Positions 51,786 to 61,569 of a stretch of 64,000 nt of DNA are shown here, one piece after another. Below the pieces are notes generated by a model that saw nothing but the letters and a program-made list of their open reading frames with translations, did not search any database and was not told the origin of the DNA. The number at the start of each line of letters is the position of its first letter. The stretch's first letter is position 1. The position numbers were made by a program, and so were the translations under genes. Source of the stretch: Polyodon spathula (lineage: Eukaryota; Chordata; Actinopteri; Acipenseriformes; Polyodontidae); the NCBI RefSeq assembly GCF_017654505.1, contig NC_054538.1:57069684-57133683 (forward strand). The letters are read 5' to 3'.

Positions 51786-54551
51786 ATGGATGCGACTCAG
51801 TTTGCCGCAATGATGGACCTCCTGCGCCAGACACTCACCGCGACAGTGCAGGGGGCGGCTAGACCCGCAGCTCCAGACCACTCCATCCAGAGACCCACCA
51901 AAATGACGGCCGAGGATCGACCGGACGCCTACTTGGAGGTGTTCGAGGCTATGGCGATCTCGGCCGGGTGGCCCCAAGCCCAGTGGGCTAGCTATGTGTT
52001 GCCCCAACTCACCGGGGAGGCTCAAGCAGCTGCGAGGACGCTGTCCCCGGAGCACATGTTGGATTACCCCCGGCTGAAGGCAGCCATCCTAAATCGTGTG
52101 GGGGCCACACCGGAGGGCTACCGGAAGAAATTCCGGGAGGAGCAATTTGCGGCAGGGGAGCACCCACGAACCATCGCCCACTGGCTGAAGGATTACGCCA
52201 TGGGTTGGTTGAATCCCGATCTAAACACCAAAGCCAGGGTGGTGGAGATGATCGTGGTGGAGCGCTTCCTGGAGTGTCTAGCCTCGGGACCTCGGCTGTG
52301 GGTCCAGCGGCAGGCGCCGGACACGCTGGACCGGGCGGTCGAACTTGCCGAGCAGTACCAGGCAGCGGAGCCAACGCCTGCGAAACTGCCCGGGAGGAGT
52401 GTGGCTACTGGATCGTCCCCTCAACTGGCCCCGGAAAGGGCGAAGGGACTGGGGGGAAGGGGTAGTCCAGGATTTGGTCGGGGGGTGTCGGCGGGAGCTC
52501 CCGGCCCGGGTACTGGGGCAGGGTGGGGATACCCACGGGCTGCTGCAGTGTCGGACCGGGGTCTCGCGCGGACGCCTTATCGGCGGGCCCCTTTTATGGC
52601 TCCAGTGTTTTCCCCTCTTTCCAAAACTTCGGGGAGAGAAACCAGCCCACCGAGGTGTTGGACGTGCAGGGAGGTGGGCCACCTCTCCCGGGACTGCCCC
52701 GTGATGGAGTGTGACCTCAGCCGACCAGGTAGGCACGTTCAATTACCTCAGTCGCTTCAGCACACGGGTTTTGTTATTCCTGTGACAGTGGATGGTACAA
52801 AAACCCAGGCTCTCCTGGATTCAGGGTGTGGTCAGTCTCTAGTACAGGAGAGCCTAATCTCACCGGGGCATAAACGTATATTGGGACGGGTGCATATTAA
52901 ATGTGTTCATGGGGATGTCCGCTCCTATCCCAAGATAAATGTGTGTATGACTATTGGCCAGCAGGTGACGCAGGTGCAGGTAGGATTATGTCCTCGATTG
53001 CCGGTACCAGTAGTTCTGGGACGGGACTGTGAGCAGTTTAAAGATTGGTTGGCTGCTCTGACAGCCCCGTCTTCTTTATTGGCTAAGAAAGAGGAAGTAA
53101 TTGGAGAGATTTTTCCCTTTCGCGATCCAGAATGGTTTTGCCATAGATTTAAACCCCGTAAAACTAAACGGGAGCGTCGGATCGCTAAGAATGAGGGCTG
53201 GCAATGGAGGGAGTCGGAGAAGTTTCAGGTGGGGGCGGTTGGTGAAGAGTCCGGGGGGGAGGTCGCGGAGCCAGCGCAGGGGTCTGGCTCGGCTGCCTCT
53301 GCTCGGGACCGACCTGACCCCGAGTTGGAAGCCATGGGAGTTGATTTCTTAGCTCGCTCCCATGACTTCCGACTCGAGCAAGGGCGTGATGACGTGCTGG
53401 GCAGGCTCTTTGACCAAGCAGCGGTGGTTAATGGTCGGGTGGTCGAGCCCAGACGCGCCGCCACGTACCCCCACTTTGAAATTGATCGAGACCTACTGTA
53501 CCGTGTTGATAAATTACCCCAGACCGGTGAAGTGCGTCATCAGTTGCTCATTCCTCAGCCCTTTAAGGAGGATTTGTTGCAGCTGGCTCACGCTATTCCC
53601 CTGTCTGGTCATTTGGGAAGGGATAAAACTAAAGCAAGGCTTGTGTCACGGTTCTTCTGGCTGGGGCTGGATGGCGATGTTAAGCGGTTTTGTGAGCGTT
53701 GTGGGGAATGTCAGAAGGCCAGCCCTAGAGCCGTTCCACGAGCCCCTCTGGTGCCTTTGCCCCTAGTGGAAGCTCCGTTTGAGCGTATTGGGATGGACAT
53801 AGTTGGGCCACTAGAAAGGAGTGCGGCAGGATACACCCACCTACTTGTCATTCTAGATTACGCTACGCGTTATCCAGAGGCAATTCCCCTCCGATCTATG
53901 TCCGCTAAGTCTGTTGCCAACGAGCTTGTGAAGGTTTTCTCCCGGGTGGGGATTCCCAAAGAGATACTAACCGATCAAGGCACCAATTTTATGTCCAGGC
54001 TAATCCGCGGAACATGTAAGCTTTTGGGAATTAAGACCATTAGGACCTCGGTGTTCCATCCTCAGACCAACGGTTTGGTGGAACGCTATAAAAAGACCCT
54101 TAAGAACATGTTGCGCAGATTTATTCGTAGTGATGTGCGTTACTGGGACCAGCTGATTCCTCCTCTTCTCTTTGCGATCAGCGAGGTTCCCCAGGCTTCT
54201 ACGGGGTTTTCACCATTCGAGCTGCTGTATGGGTGGAGACCCCGGGGCGTGCTCGACCTGGTCAGAGAGATGTGGGAGGAGCAGCAGGACCATTCGACCA
54301 ATACCGTCCGGTATGTGTTGGACCTGCGCAAACGTCTTGAGTCTGTTGGAAAATGGGCGCATGACAATTTGCAGCAGGCGCAGCACAGACAGGAGACACA
54401 ATATAACCGAGGAGCCCGGTTGCGCACATTTCAGCCAGGGGATAAGGTACTTCTCTTATTACCCAGTTCTGAGTCAAAACTCTTGGCTAAGTGGCAAGGA
54501 CCCTTTGAGGTTACACACCAAGTTGGGAAGGTGGACTATGAGATCTCTTAA
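51786..54551 (+). CDS. Gag-protease-integrase polyprotein of the Gmr1-like element
   Basis: One 921-codon frame. The ATG at 51786 is the first after the primer-binding site. Residues about 35-195 are a helical capsid-like Gag whose part from residue 112 (YRKKFREE, WLNPDLNTKARVVEMIV, ERFLECL, AVELAE) resembles the SCAN domain. A CCHC zinc knuckle follows (C291, C294, H299, C304). The aspartic protease has LLDSG with D345. The integrase zinc finger uses H602, H609, C639 and C642. The integrase core has D671, D730 and E766, giving the D35E spacing. A GDKVLLLLP/KWQGPFEV motif near residues 885-908 is the usual C-terminal gypsy region. The frame ends at 54551 within KVDYEI, where a deletion appears to have joined it to a later LLKPW segment. 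There is no reverse transcriptase between protease and integrase. Confidence 0.92.
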   Translation: MDATQFAAMMDLLRQTLTATVQGAARPAAPDHSIQRPTKMTAEDRPDAYLEVFEAMAISAGWPQAQWASYVLPQLTGEAQAAARTLSPEHMLDYPRLKAAILNRVGATPEGYRKKFREEQFAAGEHPRTIAHWLKDYAMGWLNPDLNTKARVVEMIVVERFLECLASGPRLWVQRQAPDTLDRAVELAEQYQAAEPTPAKLPGRSVATGSSPQLAPERAKGLGGRGSPGFGRGVSAGAPGPGTGAGWGYPRAAAVSDRGLARTPYRRAPFMAPVFSPLSKTSGRETSPPRCWTCREVGHLSRDCPVMECDLSRPGRHVQLPQSLQHTGFVIPVTVDGTKTQALLDSGCGQSLVQESLISPGHKRILGRVHIKCVHGDVRSYPKINVCMTIGQQVTQVQVGLCPRLPVPVVLGRDCEQFKDWLAALTAPSSLLAKKEEVIGEIFPFRDPEWFCHRFKPRKTKRERRIAKNEGWQWRESEKFQVGAVGEESGGEVAEPAQGSGSAASARDRPDPELEAMGVDFLARSHDFRLEQGRDDVLGRLFDQAAVVNGRVVEPRRAATYPHFEIDRDLLYRVDKLPQTGEVRHQLLIPQPFKEDLLQLAHAIPLSGHLGRDKTKARLVSRFFWLGLDGDVKRFCERCGECQKASPRAVPRAPLVPLPLVEAPFERIGMDIVGPLERSAAGYTHLLVILDYATRYPEAIPLRSMSAKSVANELVKVFSRVGIPKEILTDQGTNFMSRLIRGTCKLLGIKTIRTSVFHPQTNGLVERYKKTLKNMLRRFIRSDVRYWDQLIPPLLFAISEVPQASTGFSPFELLYGWRPRGVLDLVREMWEEQQDHSTNTVRYVLDLRKRLESVGKWAHDNLQQAQHRQETQYNRGARLRTFQPGDKVLLLLPSSESKLLAKWQGPFEVTHQVGKVDYEIS

Positions 54552-56049
54552 AGCCTTGGTTACAACCAGAGGCGTTGTTAGTGGCGCATGCAAATGACGT
54601 CACGGACCTGGGACCTGATCTTTCTGTGTTGGCAAGAAAAGGATCGGTACAGATTGATGAGAATCTGACACCAATGCAGAAATGTCAGGCTCGGGGTTCT
54701 GGTGGCGGAGTTTCCTGACGTGTTCTCTTCCGTCCCGGGGCAGACTCGAGTAGCCCATCATCACATTGATATTGAGCCGGGGGCGTTAGTTCGCCAGAGG
54801 CCGTACCATATACCTGAGCGTAAAAGACAAGTAATAAAAGCGGAAATTGACGAAATGCTGAGACTGGGGGTAATAGAAGAGTCCCAAAGTGACTGGAACA
54901 GTCCAATCGTTTTAGTCGATAAGCCAGACGGGTCAAGTCGATTTTGCATTGATTTCAGACGAATCAATAAGAAATCGAAATTTGACACTTATCCAATGCC
55001 CCGAGTAGATGAGTTGCTGGAGCGTCTAGGCACGGCTCATTTTATGACGACACTGGATTTAACGAAGGGGTACTGGCAGATACCCGACTCCAGAATCTAG
55101 AGAGAGGACGGCGTTTTCGACTCCTTTCGGGTTGTACCAATTCAGGACCATGCCCTTTGGGTTGCACGGAGCCCCCACCACTTTCCAGCGGATGATGGAT
55201 CACATCTTGCGGCCCCATCAGCAGTACGCCGCTGCTTACATAGATGACGTGGTTATCCACAGTGAGGATTGGCCAAGTCATCTGTGTAAGGTAGCGACGG
55301 TGCTGCAATCCTTGCGAGAGGCGGGGCTCACTGCTAACCCAAAGAAGTGTGCCATTGGGAAGAGTGAGTCGGAGTATTTGAGGTATCGAGTAGGGGGCGG
55401 CCAGATCAGACCGCTAGTTGCTAAGGTGAAAGCCTTGGCTGACTGGCCGGTTCCTACAACCAAAACCCAGGTGCGCTCTTTCTTGGGACTAGCGGGCTAT
55501 TATAGAAAGTTCATCCCGAGTTTCGCTACGCTCGCTGCTCCCTTGACAGACCTCACCCGGAAGGCTGCCCCAAATACGGTTCAGTGGACGGAGTCGTGCC
55601 AGAGGGCCTTTCTCGCCTTGAAGCGGAGGCTGTGTAGTAAGCCAGTACTATGCAGCCCGGATTTTGGTAAGAGGTTCACCCTGCAGACGGATGCGTCAGA
55701 GACAGGTCTCGGGGCAATGTTGTCTCAGGAGGTTCGGGGAAGCGAGCACCCAGTCCTGTATATCAGCAGGAAGCTCCTTCCCCGCGAGAAAAATTATAGC
55801 ACCATCGAGAAGGAGTGTCTCGCGGTAAAATGGGCAGTCGAGTCACTCCGGTACTACCTCCTGGGGTGACACTTCACCCTGGTTACAGATCATGCCCCCT
55901 TAGCATGGCTTCACCGGATGAAAGATAGCAACGCCAGAATCACACGGTGGTACTTGGCCTTGCAGCCCTATGCCTTCAGGGTAGTCCACCGAGCAGGAAA
56001 GCTGCATCAAAACGCAGACTTTTTCTCTCAGGAAGGCATGGGGGTGTAA
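54545..56049 (+). pseudogene. Reverse transcriptase-RNase H part of the Gmr1-like pol, broken
   Basis: This region continues pol after the integrase. A frameshift near 54694 precedes the reverse transcriptase. The segment 54702-55100 carries IEESQSDWNSPIVLVDKPDG, DFRRIN and the first catalytic aspartate in TTLDLTKGYWQIP (codon 55056). A second frameshift near 55087 leads into a TAG. From 55132 the frame resumes with the MPFGLHGAP motif and the YIDD box (codon 55243). The RNase H follows, with TDAS (D at 55690) and a conserved E at 55807. A TGA at 55867-55869 interrupts it, and beyond it the frame continues with VTDHAPL to a normal stop at 56047-56049. With two frameshifts and one premature stop the enzyme is inactive. 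Confidence 0.92.
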
Positions 56050-56079
56050 GATTTTCGAATGAACCGGCGGTGTCATTCT

Positions 56080-56090
56080 GAGGGGAAGGA
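56080..56090 (+). promoter_or_regulatory. Polypurine tract
   Basis: GAGGGGAAGGA lies two bases before the 3' LTR and fits a plus-strand priming site. Confidence 0.8.
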
Positions 56091-56092
56091 TA

Positions 56093-56797
56093 TGTAACAG
56101 GGAGAGATCTGTGCTGACTCTGCTGGCGTGTTCATGGGCTGCAGGAAGAGGGCGGCAGTCGCCCAACAACCGCCTGTGAGTCATGGCAGTGACACGGGGA
56201 GGTGGGAAAGTGGGTTTGTGGACTTTCCCCCTCTCTGAATGGCTTGGGTGATTGTTGGTCCTATAAAATAATGCTCTGTTGTTTCCTCAGGTCTGCCCAC
56301 TTAGACGCGCCAAGAGTGCGGAAGCTTTGATTCAGGACTGGGAATCAGCCGGGAGAAAAATAAAGATTCACAGCGAGACAGAGAGAGAGAGCGGGGAATC
56401 CTTGGGCAGACCCCGGCATATTGTAAAAGAGCAGGCTAGATAGCCGATAGAATAGGATGGTGATCCGGGTCGTGCGGGTAGCGGCGACCGGGATAATGCT
56501 GCCGAGTGCAGCACCTTTTATTTGTAGTTTTATTACTGTTTTATTTTCCCTTGTTCTTTTCGCCTTCTGTTTTCATTATTATTTCTTTGAGCACCTGCGA
56601 GTGCATTTGCTGTTCGTGTACCAGCTGTGGTATTTCCGTGGTGCTGTCTATCATCGTTGATAGGCAGCCCACGGTCAACAGTGCCCTCTGCCGGAGAAAA
56701 ATAAGAACCGGTCCAAAATAAAACTGGGCACCTGTGTGGTGTTTCCAAGTACACCTGTCTGTCTCCTGGTCAGTGAATTACCCACACCCCTTCCACA
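56093..56797 (+). repeat. 3' LTR (705 bp)
   Basis: Runs from TGTAACAGGGAGAGATC to CACCCCTTCCACA. TATAAAA at 56262-56268. It lacks 14 bp present in the 5' LTR after GAATGGC. Confidence 0.95.
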
Positions 56798-56802
56798 GGT
56801 AC
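56798..56802. repeat. Target-site duplication GGTAC, right copy
   Basis: Matches 50993-50997. Confidence 0.95.
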
Positions 56803-57356
56803 TATAATTGGTTATACTTAATTATACAATGACATACAAGAACAAGAACTACTAAACAAAACAGGTGTGTTATAAAAAAGAACAATAAAAACAAATACGC
56901 TCACCATTTTATCTGAAGGTCTTGCAGCTGAAGAGAGCAAAACATAATTAGCTACCCATCATGAATAATTATTGTAGATTTGGTTATTTGATGTAAATTA
57001 TTTTACTGAAATGCAATTGGTAGGGTGTGTTTGTCATTCAGCTGGGATTGCCTTCTAATAATTATTTTTTGACACTTAATTATTCACTATACTATATTAT
57101 TCATTATATTCTTATTCTTGCTATAAGGTAGGTCTTCAGAGAGACACATTTGATTCCGAAGAAAGAAAGAAGGCCTTTGCTCTATTGCTGTGGTATAGCA
57201 CAACTGTTGTAAATAATTATTTATGGTAAGCTATAAATGTACAAATATACCTTGGTATTGTTTATTTATAAAACATCAATACATGTGTTATGCAAACATT
57301 TTGTTGATTATTCTTTTTCATTTGTTTCCCTGACTTATTTTATTTCTAGAACAGCA

Positions 57357-57424
<68 letters not shown>

Positions 57425-58214
57425 GTTAAAAAAAAAATTTTTAAAATAACATTAAGGTGTTAACTTTTCAAAATTAAGGTTGTAGTTCAAAATCATAAAA
57501 GTCAGGAAATGCGATGTTAAGGTTGCATAGGCATAATAGGGGTGAGTTAAGGTTACGAGGGTTAACCCAGGGTCAGGGACATAAAAATGTGAGATCAGCT
57601 ACTGAAATGTGTCAACTGGCTTAATACAGATCTTATGAAAAAATATGTGCTTATGCACATGACTTTATTATACACGACAGCAATCCAGCAATGAGACCAG
57701 CTTTGTTTTTGTATGCAAAATTTTCTAACTTCAAATACATGCTACTTATCATCTATTAGTGAAATATATAATATACTCCATACAGTATACTGCATATACA
57801 GTATCATGAACATGATACATAAATGTAGCCTATAGTATAACTATTAGAATTGAGTGCAAATGTTTTATGCATTTGAACCCAAAGGAGAGTTATTAAAATA
57901 TGGATCTGTTAAAAAAAAAAAAAAAAAGTTTTTATTAGGGGTGGGCAACAATATGTAAAATTGTATATCAATATCATGCACGTATTCTGATTTCAATATT
58001 GATAATATTCCAAAATACAGAAAACTATAATAATACAATTGCAATATGAAACATATACATATAGACGTTAACAGACATTTACATAAGAAAAGCAATAACT
58101 TACTTTACCTTAATAACTGAATATCCACGGCGAAAAATAAGTTCTTGTTATATTCTTTTACTATTCCATGCCATCATCAGCCACCTCAAAACTGAAATAC
58201 TTACTTACGTATGT
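56803..58214. other. No gene recognised; contains a (TA)n tract
   Basis: AT-rich sequence with the microsatellite listed separately and an A-run at about 57911-57926. No coding motif. Confidence 0.5.
57361..57421. repeat. (TA)n microsatellite
   Basis: About 61 bases of alternating TA. Confidence 0.97.
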
Positions 58215-58746
58215 GCGCTGTTTATGTTATTATTTGAATTATTATTGTTTGCGGCGCGTAAGAAAAGCGGACGCCATTATTTGTTATTATTTTGTGTTTT
58301 TGATTTTAAGACCTTGTGAGGATGCGTGACTGATCAGCTACTGATTATTCAACTAGCTGACCGCCACGCATCCTTATTAAACTTATGCAGACTATGGCCT
58401 GCATAATATAAAAGCAGCTTAGTCTGCATAGCCTGCAGCTTTCCTTATTCGGAGAAGGGGGTTCAGCATGGAGAACGAGTGTGTAGAGCAGGTAATATTG
58501 GTAAACACAGGGAAATAACAATTGCTAAACGTGCTGGTTTATCAACCAGCACAATACTTGTTATTGTTTATTGTATGTTTGTTTGTTTGGTCGAAGTGCC
58601 CTTTTGTGTAGTTGTGTTTTATTTAAATCTTGTGTTTATTATTTAAATAAAAGAACTGAACGCAGTATCATTTCAGTTTTGCCCTGCTAGCACCTGCTTG
58701 TGTGTGTTCCTTTCTGGTCTGACGTCATCATGCCATCCTGTTTACA
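58215..58746 (+). mobile_element. LTR-like block, copy C, plus strand
   Basis: Related to copy A (3399-3985, opposite strand). It contains an inverted repeat with arms at 58320-58340 and 58354-58373 (about 20 bp, core GGATGCGTG/CACGCATCC). A perfect 11-bp stem, TATGCAGACTA at 58384-58394 with TAGTCTGCATA at 58420-58430, holds the TATAAAA box (58407-58413) in its loop. An AATAAAAG signal lies near 58648, and the block ends in CCATCCTGTTTACA at 58746. No target duplication or coding interior was found. The 5' limit is approximate. Confidence 0.6.
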
Positions 58747-58761
58747 ATGACACATATAAAA

Positions 58762-58962
58762 GCATTAAGTACGGAGTTATGCTGAATGTTGCATTATTTT
58801 GAGATATGTTTTGATGTTTTAAAAATACTTCTAATTTATAATACTGAAAGTTCACATTTTAAAAATACGTTACTAATAGTGTAAGTAATCAAGTAGAAAA
58901 AAGGTAATGAATCACAATGACCAATGTTCATATCTCAAAATAATCCCAATAGTGCTTAATGC
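58762..58962. repeat. Imperfect inverted repeat, possible MITE
   Basis: The left arm has GCATTAAG and then ATTATTTTGAGATATG; the right arm has CATATCTCAAAATAAT and then CTTAATGC, in mirrored order about 200 bp apart. No duplication is evident. Confidence 0.5.
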
Positions 58963-59149
58963 AGCATGCAAATAACGTTTGGTATCTTGTGAGCACATTC
59001 TGAATTGTTTAAGCCAATTTTCTTGTTTATTTGTGTTAAGTTTGTTTTTAGGCATGTATCCTTTAAAAAAGACAATTCTATTTTTTAATTAGTAGATGCA
59101 GGCTTTGTTTCTCTGATGGATTTTAACAAACGCATCAGACATTAAAGGT

Positions 59150-60990
59150 GATTCTAAGGGCCTCTCGACAAATTTTGCCACTACATGTTTCTGTGGGCAA
59201 TACAGCTTGGCTATCATCTCCCACTAATTCTAATGGAGCTAAATTCTCACAATGTCCTCCTTGGTGCATCTTACTTGGTATGAAACTGGCAGCTGGAGTG
59301 TTTAATGCACTCTGATTTGGAGGTCCTGGGTCAATGCTAACCTCGTTTCTGTTGTTGGGTTTCTTTGTTCAGATAAAATTGTGTTCACCTGAGAAACTCC
59401 ATGCCCTGCAATGCTGTGTGATTCATGAGGAAAGAAAAACAGCCATCATCATACTTGCCTCTCCAGCAATCTACTAACTTTTGCTTTCCTCAAAGTCCCA
59501 AATTTCTTATTATCACATGATCTGCAGTTGACAAATCCTGTACACGAACCTTATTGTCATATCTTTGTTTATTAGCTTGGGTCTTCTTCTGAGCAGCCTT
59601 GGATGCCAGTCAATAAGCCACCCAGAGCTGGTCTCTCAATTTTACTGTCTACTGTGTAGAATCAGGTAATCAGATACAAATATACCTTGCACACCACAAC
59701 TGCATATAGTCATGACTTCATGCTCCATCCAAAACATAAGTAAATGGGCAGACAGCCACCCTGCTGAACATTAAAAAATAGGACAATAATCTTGTGGATT
59801 AATTCTTTACACAGTTGTAGGTATGCACAAAAAAACTTACATGCTGACTCCAATTTTGCTTCTGTCCAGGATGCAGTGTTTGTAACATGTCAGCAATGTT
59901 TTGTCAAAACTCTCAAGCTGGGGATTACCTTGGGGGTGATACCGGTAGTCCTCAGCTTCTTTATGCCAGCCATAAACTATTTTAAAAATCCTAATCTCTA
60001 TTCAAATATATTTTCAATGGTAGGCCATAATATAATATAATTTCTCTCAGAGCACTTTTGCAACAGCAGTTGAACACTGATCTTTAGCTGGGTATGCCTG
60101 TGCAAATCAAGTATAATGATCATTGACCACAAGGATGTTCTGTACAACCTTAGTGTCTGGCTCAAGGGAAAGAAAATCAATGCTTACCAACCAAGTGGCA
60201 CATTTGTCACTGTATTCACAAGTGGGACTGATTTCTTTAGTAGAGTATTCCTCTGCACACATAAGGCACAGTTCTTACATTTTCTCTGTACATCTTGCAT
60301 CATTCATGGCCAATAAAATCTGGTCCCTTCATAAACTAAAGTATTTGCCATTCCTACATGACCAATGTCATCATGTAATGCTTTGAATGCCACTTTGCGA
60401 TACTACCCAGGTAAAATTAGTTGGTACAGAGTGTTCTGTAAAGAATCATTTGTTGTTCTGTGCAGTATTACTTCTTTGATGACCAATTTATTCCATAAAA
60501 GAAGAAACTCTGGGTCTTCAGAAACATTCTTGGGTGGTTTCCGCTTAATCTCCACACAATTTATGACATATTTCAGACTGTTAAGTGTCTCCAGTCTTCA
60601 AACTAATGCAGCGGTAAATACATAGTTCCCAAACTAATGACAGGCAGCACTTCAGTAGGACCTCCCAAAGTTTCCACAAAACCTGCAGGTTCTTGGTAGT
60701 TACTGGTAGTCTTCCTGGAGTTACTATCTTGAGGGTTCACATGAAATCTTCTCTATTAAATTGGGTTCCAATGCAGTCTGGGCACATCACAGGGCCTTGA
60801 CTGCACTTGCAGGTACAATGTCACTTAACGTCATTTTCTTCAATGTCTACAGCAGTGGTAACCCAGCAATCTTGGGGTTCAATCTGGGAACCTTTGGGCC
60901 TTCTAGAGAAAGCATCTGCATCAATATTTACCTTTGACTGGGTGATAGTGCAAGCTAAAATATGTGGCTAATGCAGCCAACCACTGATGT
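59150..60990 (-). pseudogene. Gypsy pol remnant (RNase H-integrase), minus strand, canonical order
   Basis: Read on the minus strand from 60990: QWLAALATYFSLHYHPVKGK and, after a frame change, DADAFSRRP form the end of RNase H. KALHDDIGHVGMANTL, RFYWP and CKNCALCVQRN form the integrase HHCC zinc finger. PLVNTVTNVPLG, SLEPDTKVVQNILVVNDHYT and QAYPAKDQCSTAVAKVL lead through the integrase core to YHPQGNPQLESFDKTLL and HVSFFVHTYNC. QKKTQANKQRYDNKVRVQDL with IIRNLGL marks the C-terminal domain near 59500. Many stops and frameshifts and the lack of LTRs show an old, dead copy. RNase H before integrase is the ordinary gypsy order, unlike the element at 50998. The limits are approximate. Confidence 0.88.
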
Positions 60991-61560
60991 CCCGTGGCAT
61001 ACACTTAAATTTAGAACAGTTCCAGTCAGGCCAAACAAGCCTTTAAGACAATCAATTAAAACAACATGATCCACAGTATCAAATGCAGCACAAAGGTCTA
61101 AAAGAATCAAAATTCATATTCACCACTGACAAGAGAAGTTTTTATACTATGAAGAGATCTAAGCCCTGACTGAAACTTTTCAATGACATTGCTACTTCAG
61201 AAATATGTTGAGTTGTTTGACTACTACCTTTTCAAGAACCTTGGCTAAAAATGACAAGTTAGAAATAGGTCTAAAATTACCCAAAACAGTACAATCTATG
61301 GCAGCTGGAACTATTTCAGTTGACAGAGGTCTATTTATTACCATCATAAGACAAATAACTAAATACATTAAAGAAGCTAGTTGGAATTGGATCTAAAAGG
61401 AACAGGTGGAAGAGTTCATGTGCCTCACTAATGTATTCAAATTCTTTAGTGTAATCAAAGAAAACAATTCCATAACAGAGCCAATCAGTCTAGTGGGTAC
61501 ATTCAAATAAGAACCACATGAGAATCTAAAAACCTTAAAAATTCCAACCTTTGAATCAGA
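60990..61560 (-). pseudogene. L2-type LINE reverse transcriptase remnant, minus strand
   Basis: On the minus strand: MNSSTCSF and DPIPT-like sequence, then NRPLSTEIVPAAIDCTVLG, NFRPISNLSFLAKVLEKVVV, KQLNIFLK, SLHSIKTSLVSG and LCAAFDTVDHVVLIDCLKGL with FGLTGTVL. The FRPISNLPFLSKxLE block and the AAFDTVDH motif bearing a catalytic aspartate are typical of L2-clade reverse transcriptases. Several frame changes are required. At its 3' end near 60990 it passes directly into the gypsy RNase H remnant on the same strand, so one element inserted in or recombined with the other. It is inactive. Confidence 0.87.
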
Positions 61561-61569
61561 TTCAATGTC

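Larger units (their letters stand above)
50998..56797 (+). mobile_element. Complete Ty3/gypsy LTR retrotransposon, Gmr1-like
   Basis: A 5.8-kb element with two LTRs, GGTAC target duplications, a primer-binding site, a polypurine tract, and coding regions in the order gag, protease, integrase, reverse transcriptase, RNase H. Ordinary gypsy elements have integrase last; integrase before reverse transcriptase in a gypsy-type element is the hallmark of the Gmr1 group described from deuterostomes. The two LTRs differ by roughly 15-20 substitutions, a 14-bp deletion and small indels by eye, so the insertion is fairly young but not recent. The coding part is visibly GC-richer than the flanks. The pol region is broken, so this copy is not autonomous. 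Confidence 0.93.

Noticed and set aside
52009..54477. Several antisense and out-of-frame open frames of 60-154 codons inside the gypsy element
   Set aside because: GC-rich shadows of the gag-protease-integrase frame.
54172..54597. A 141-codon overlapping plus-strand frame near the end of integrase
   Set aside because: It overlaps the real integrase frame and shows no domain; a shadow frame.
50998..56797. The possibility that the complete element is an endogenous retrovirus with an envelope gene
   Set aside because: Between the RNase H stop (56049) and the 3' LTR (56093) there are only about 40 bases, so there is no room for an envelope gene, and the Gag-Pol motifs are gypsy-type.
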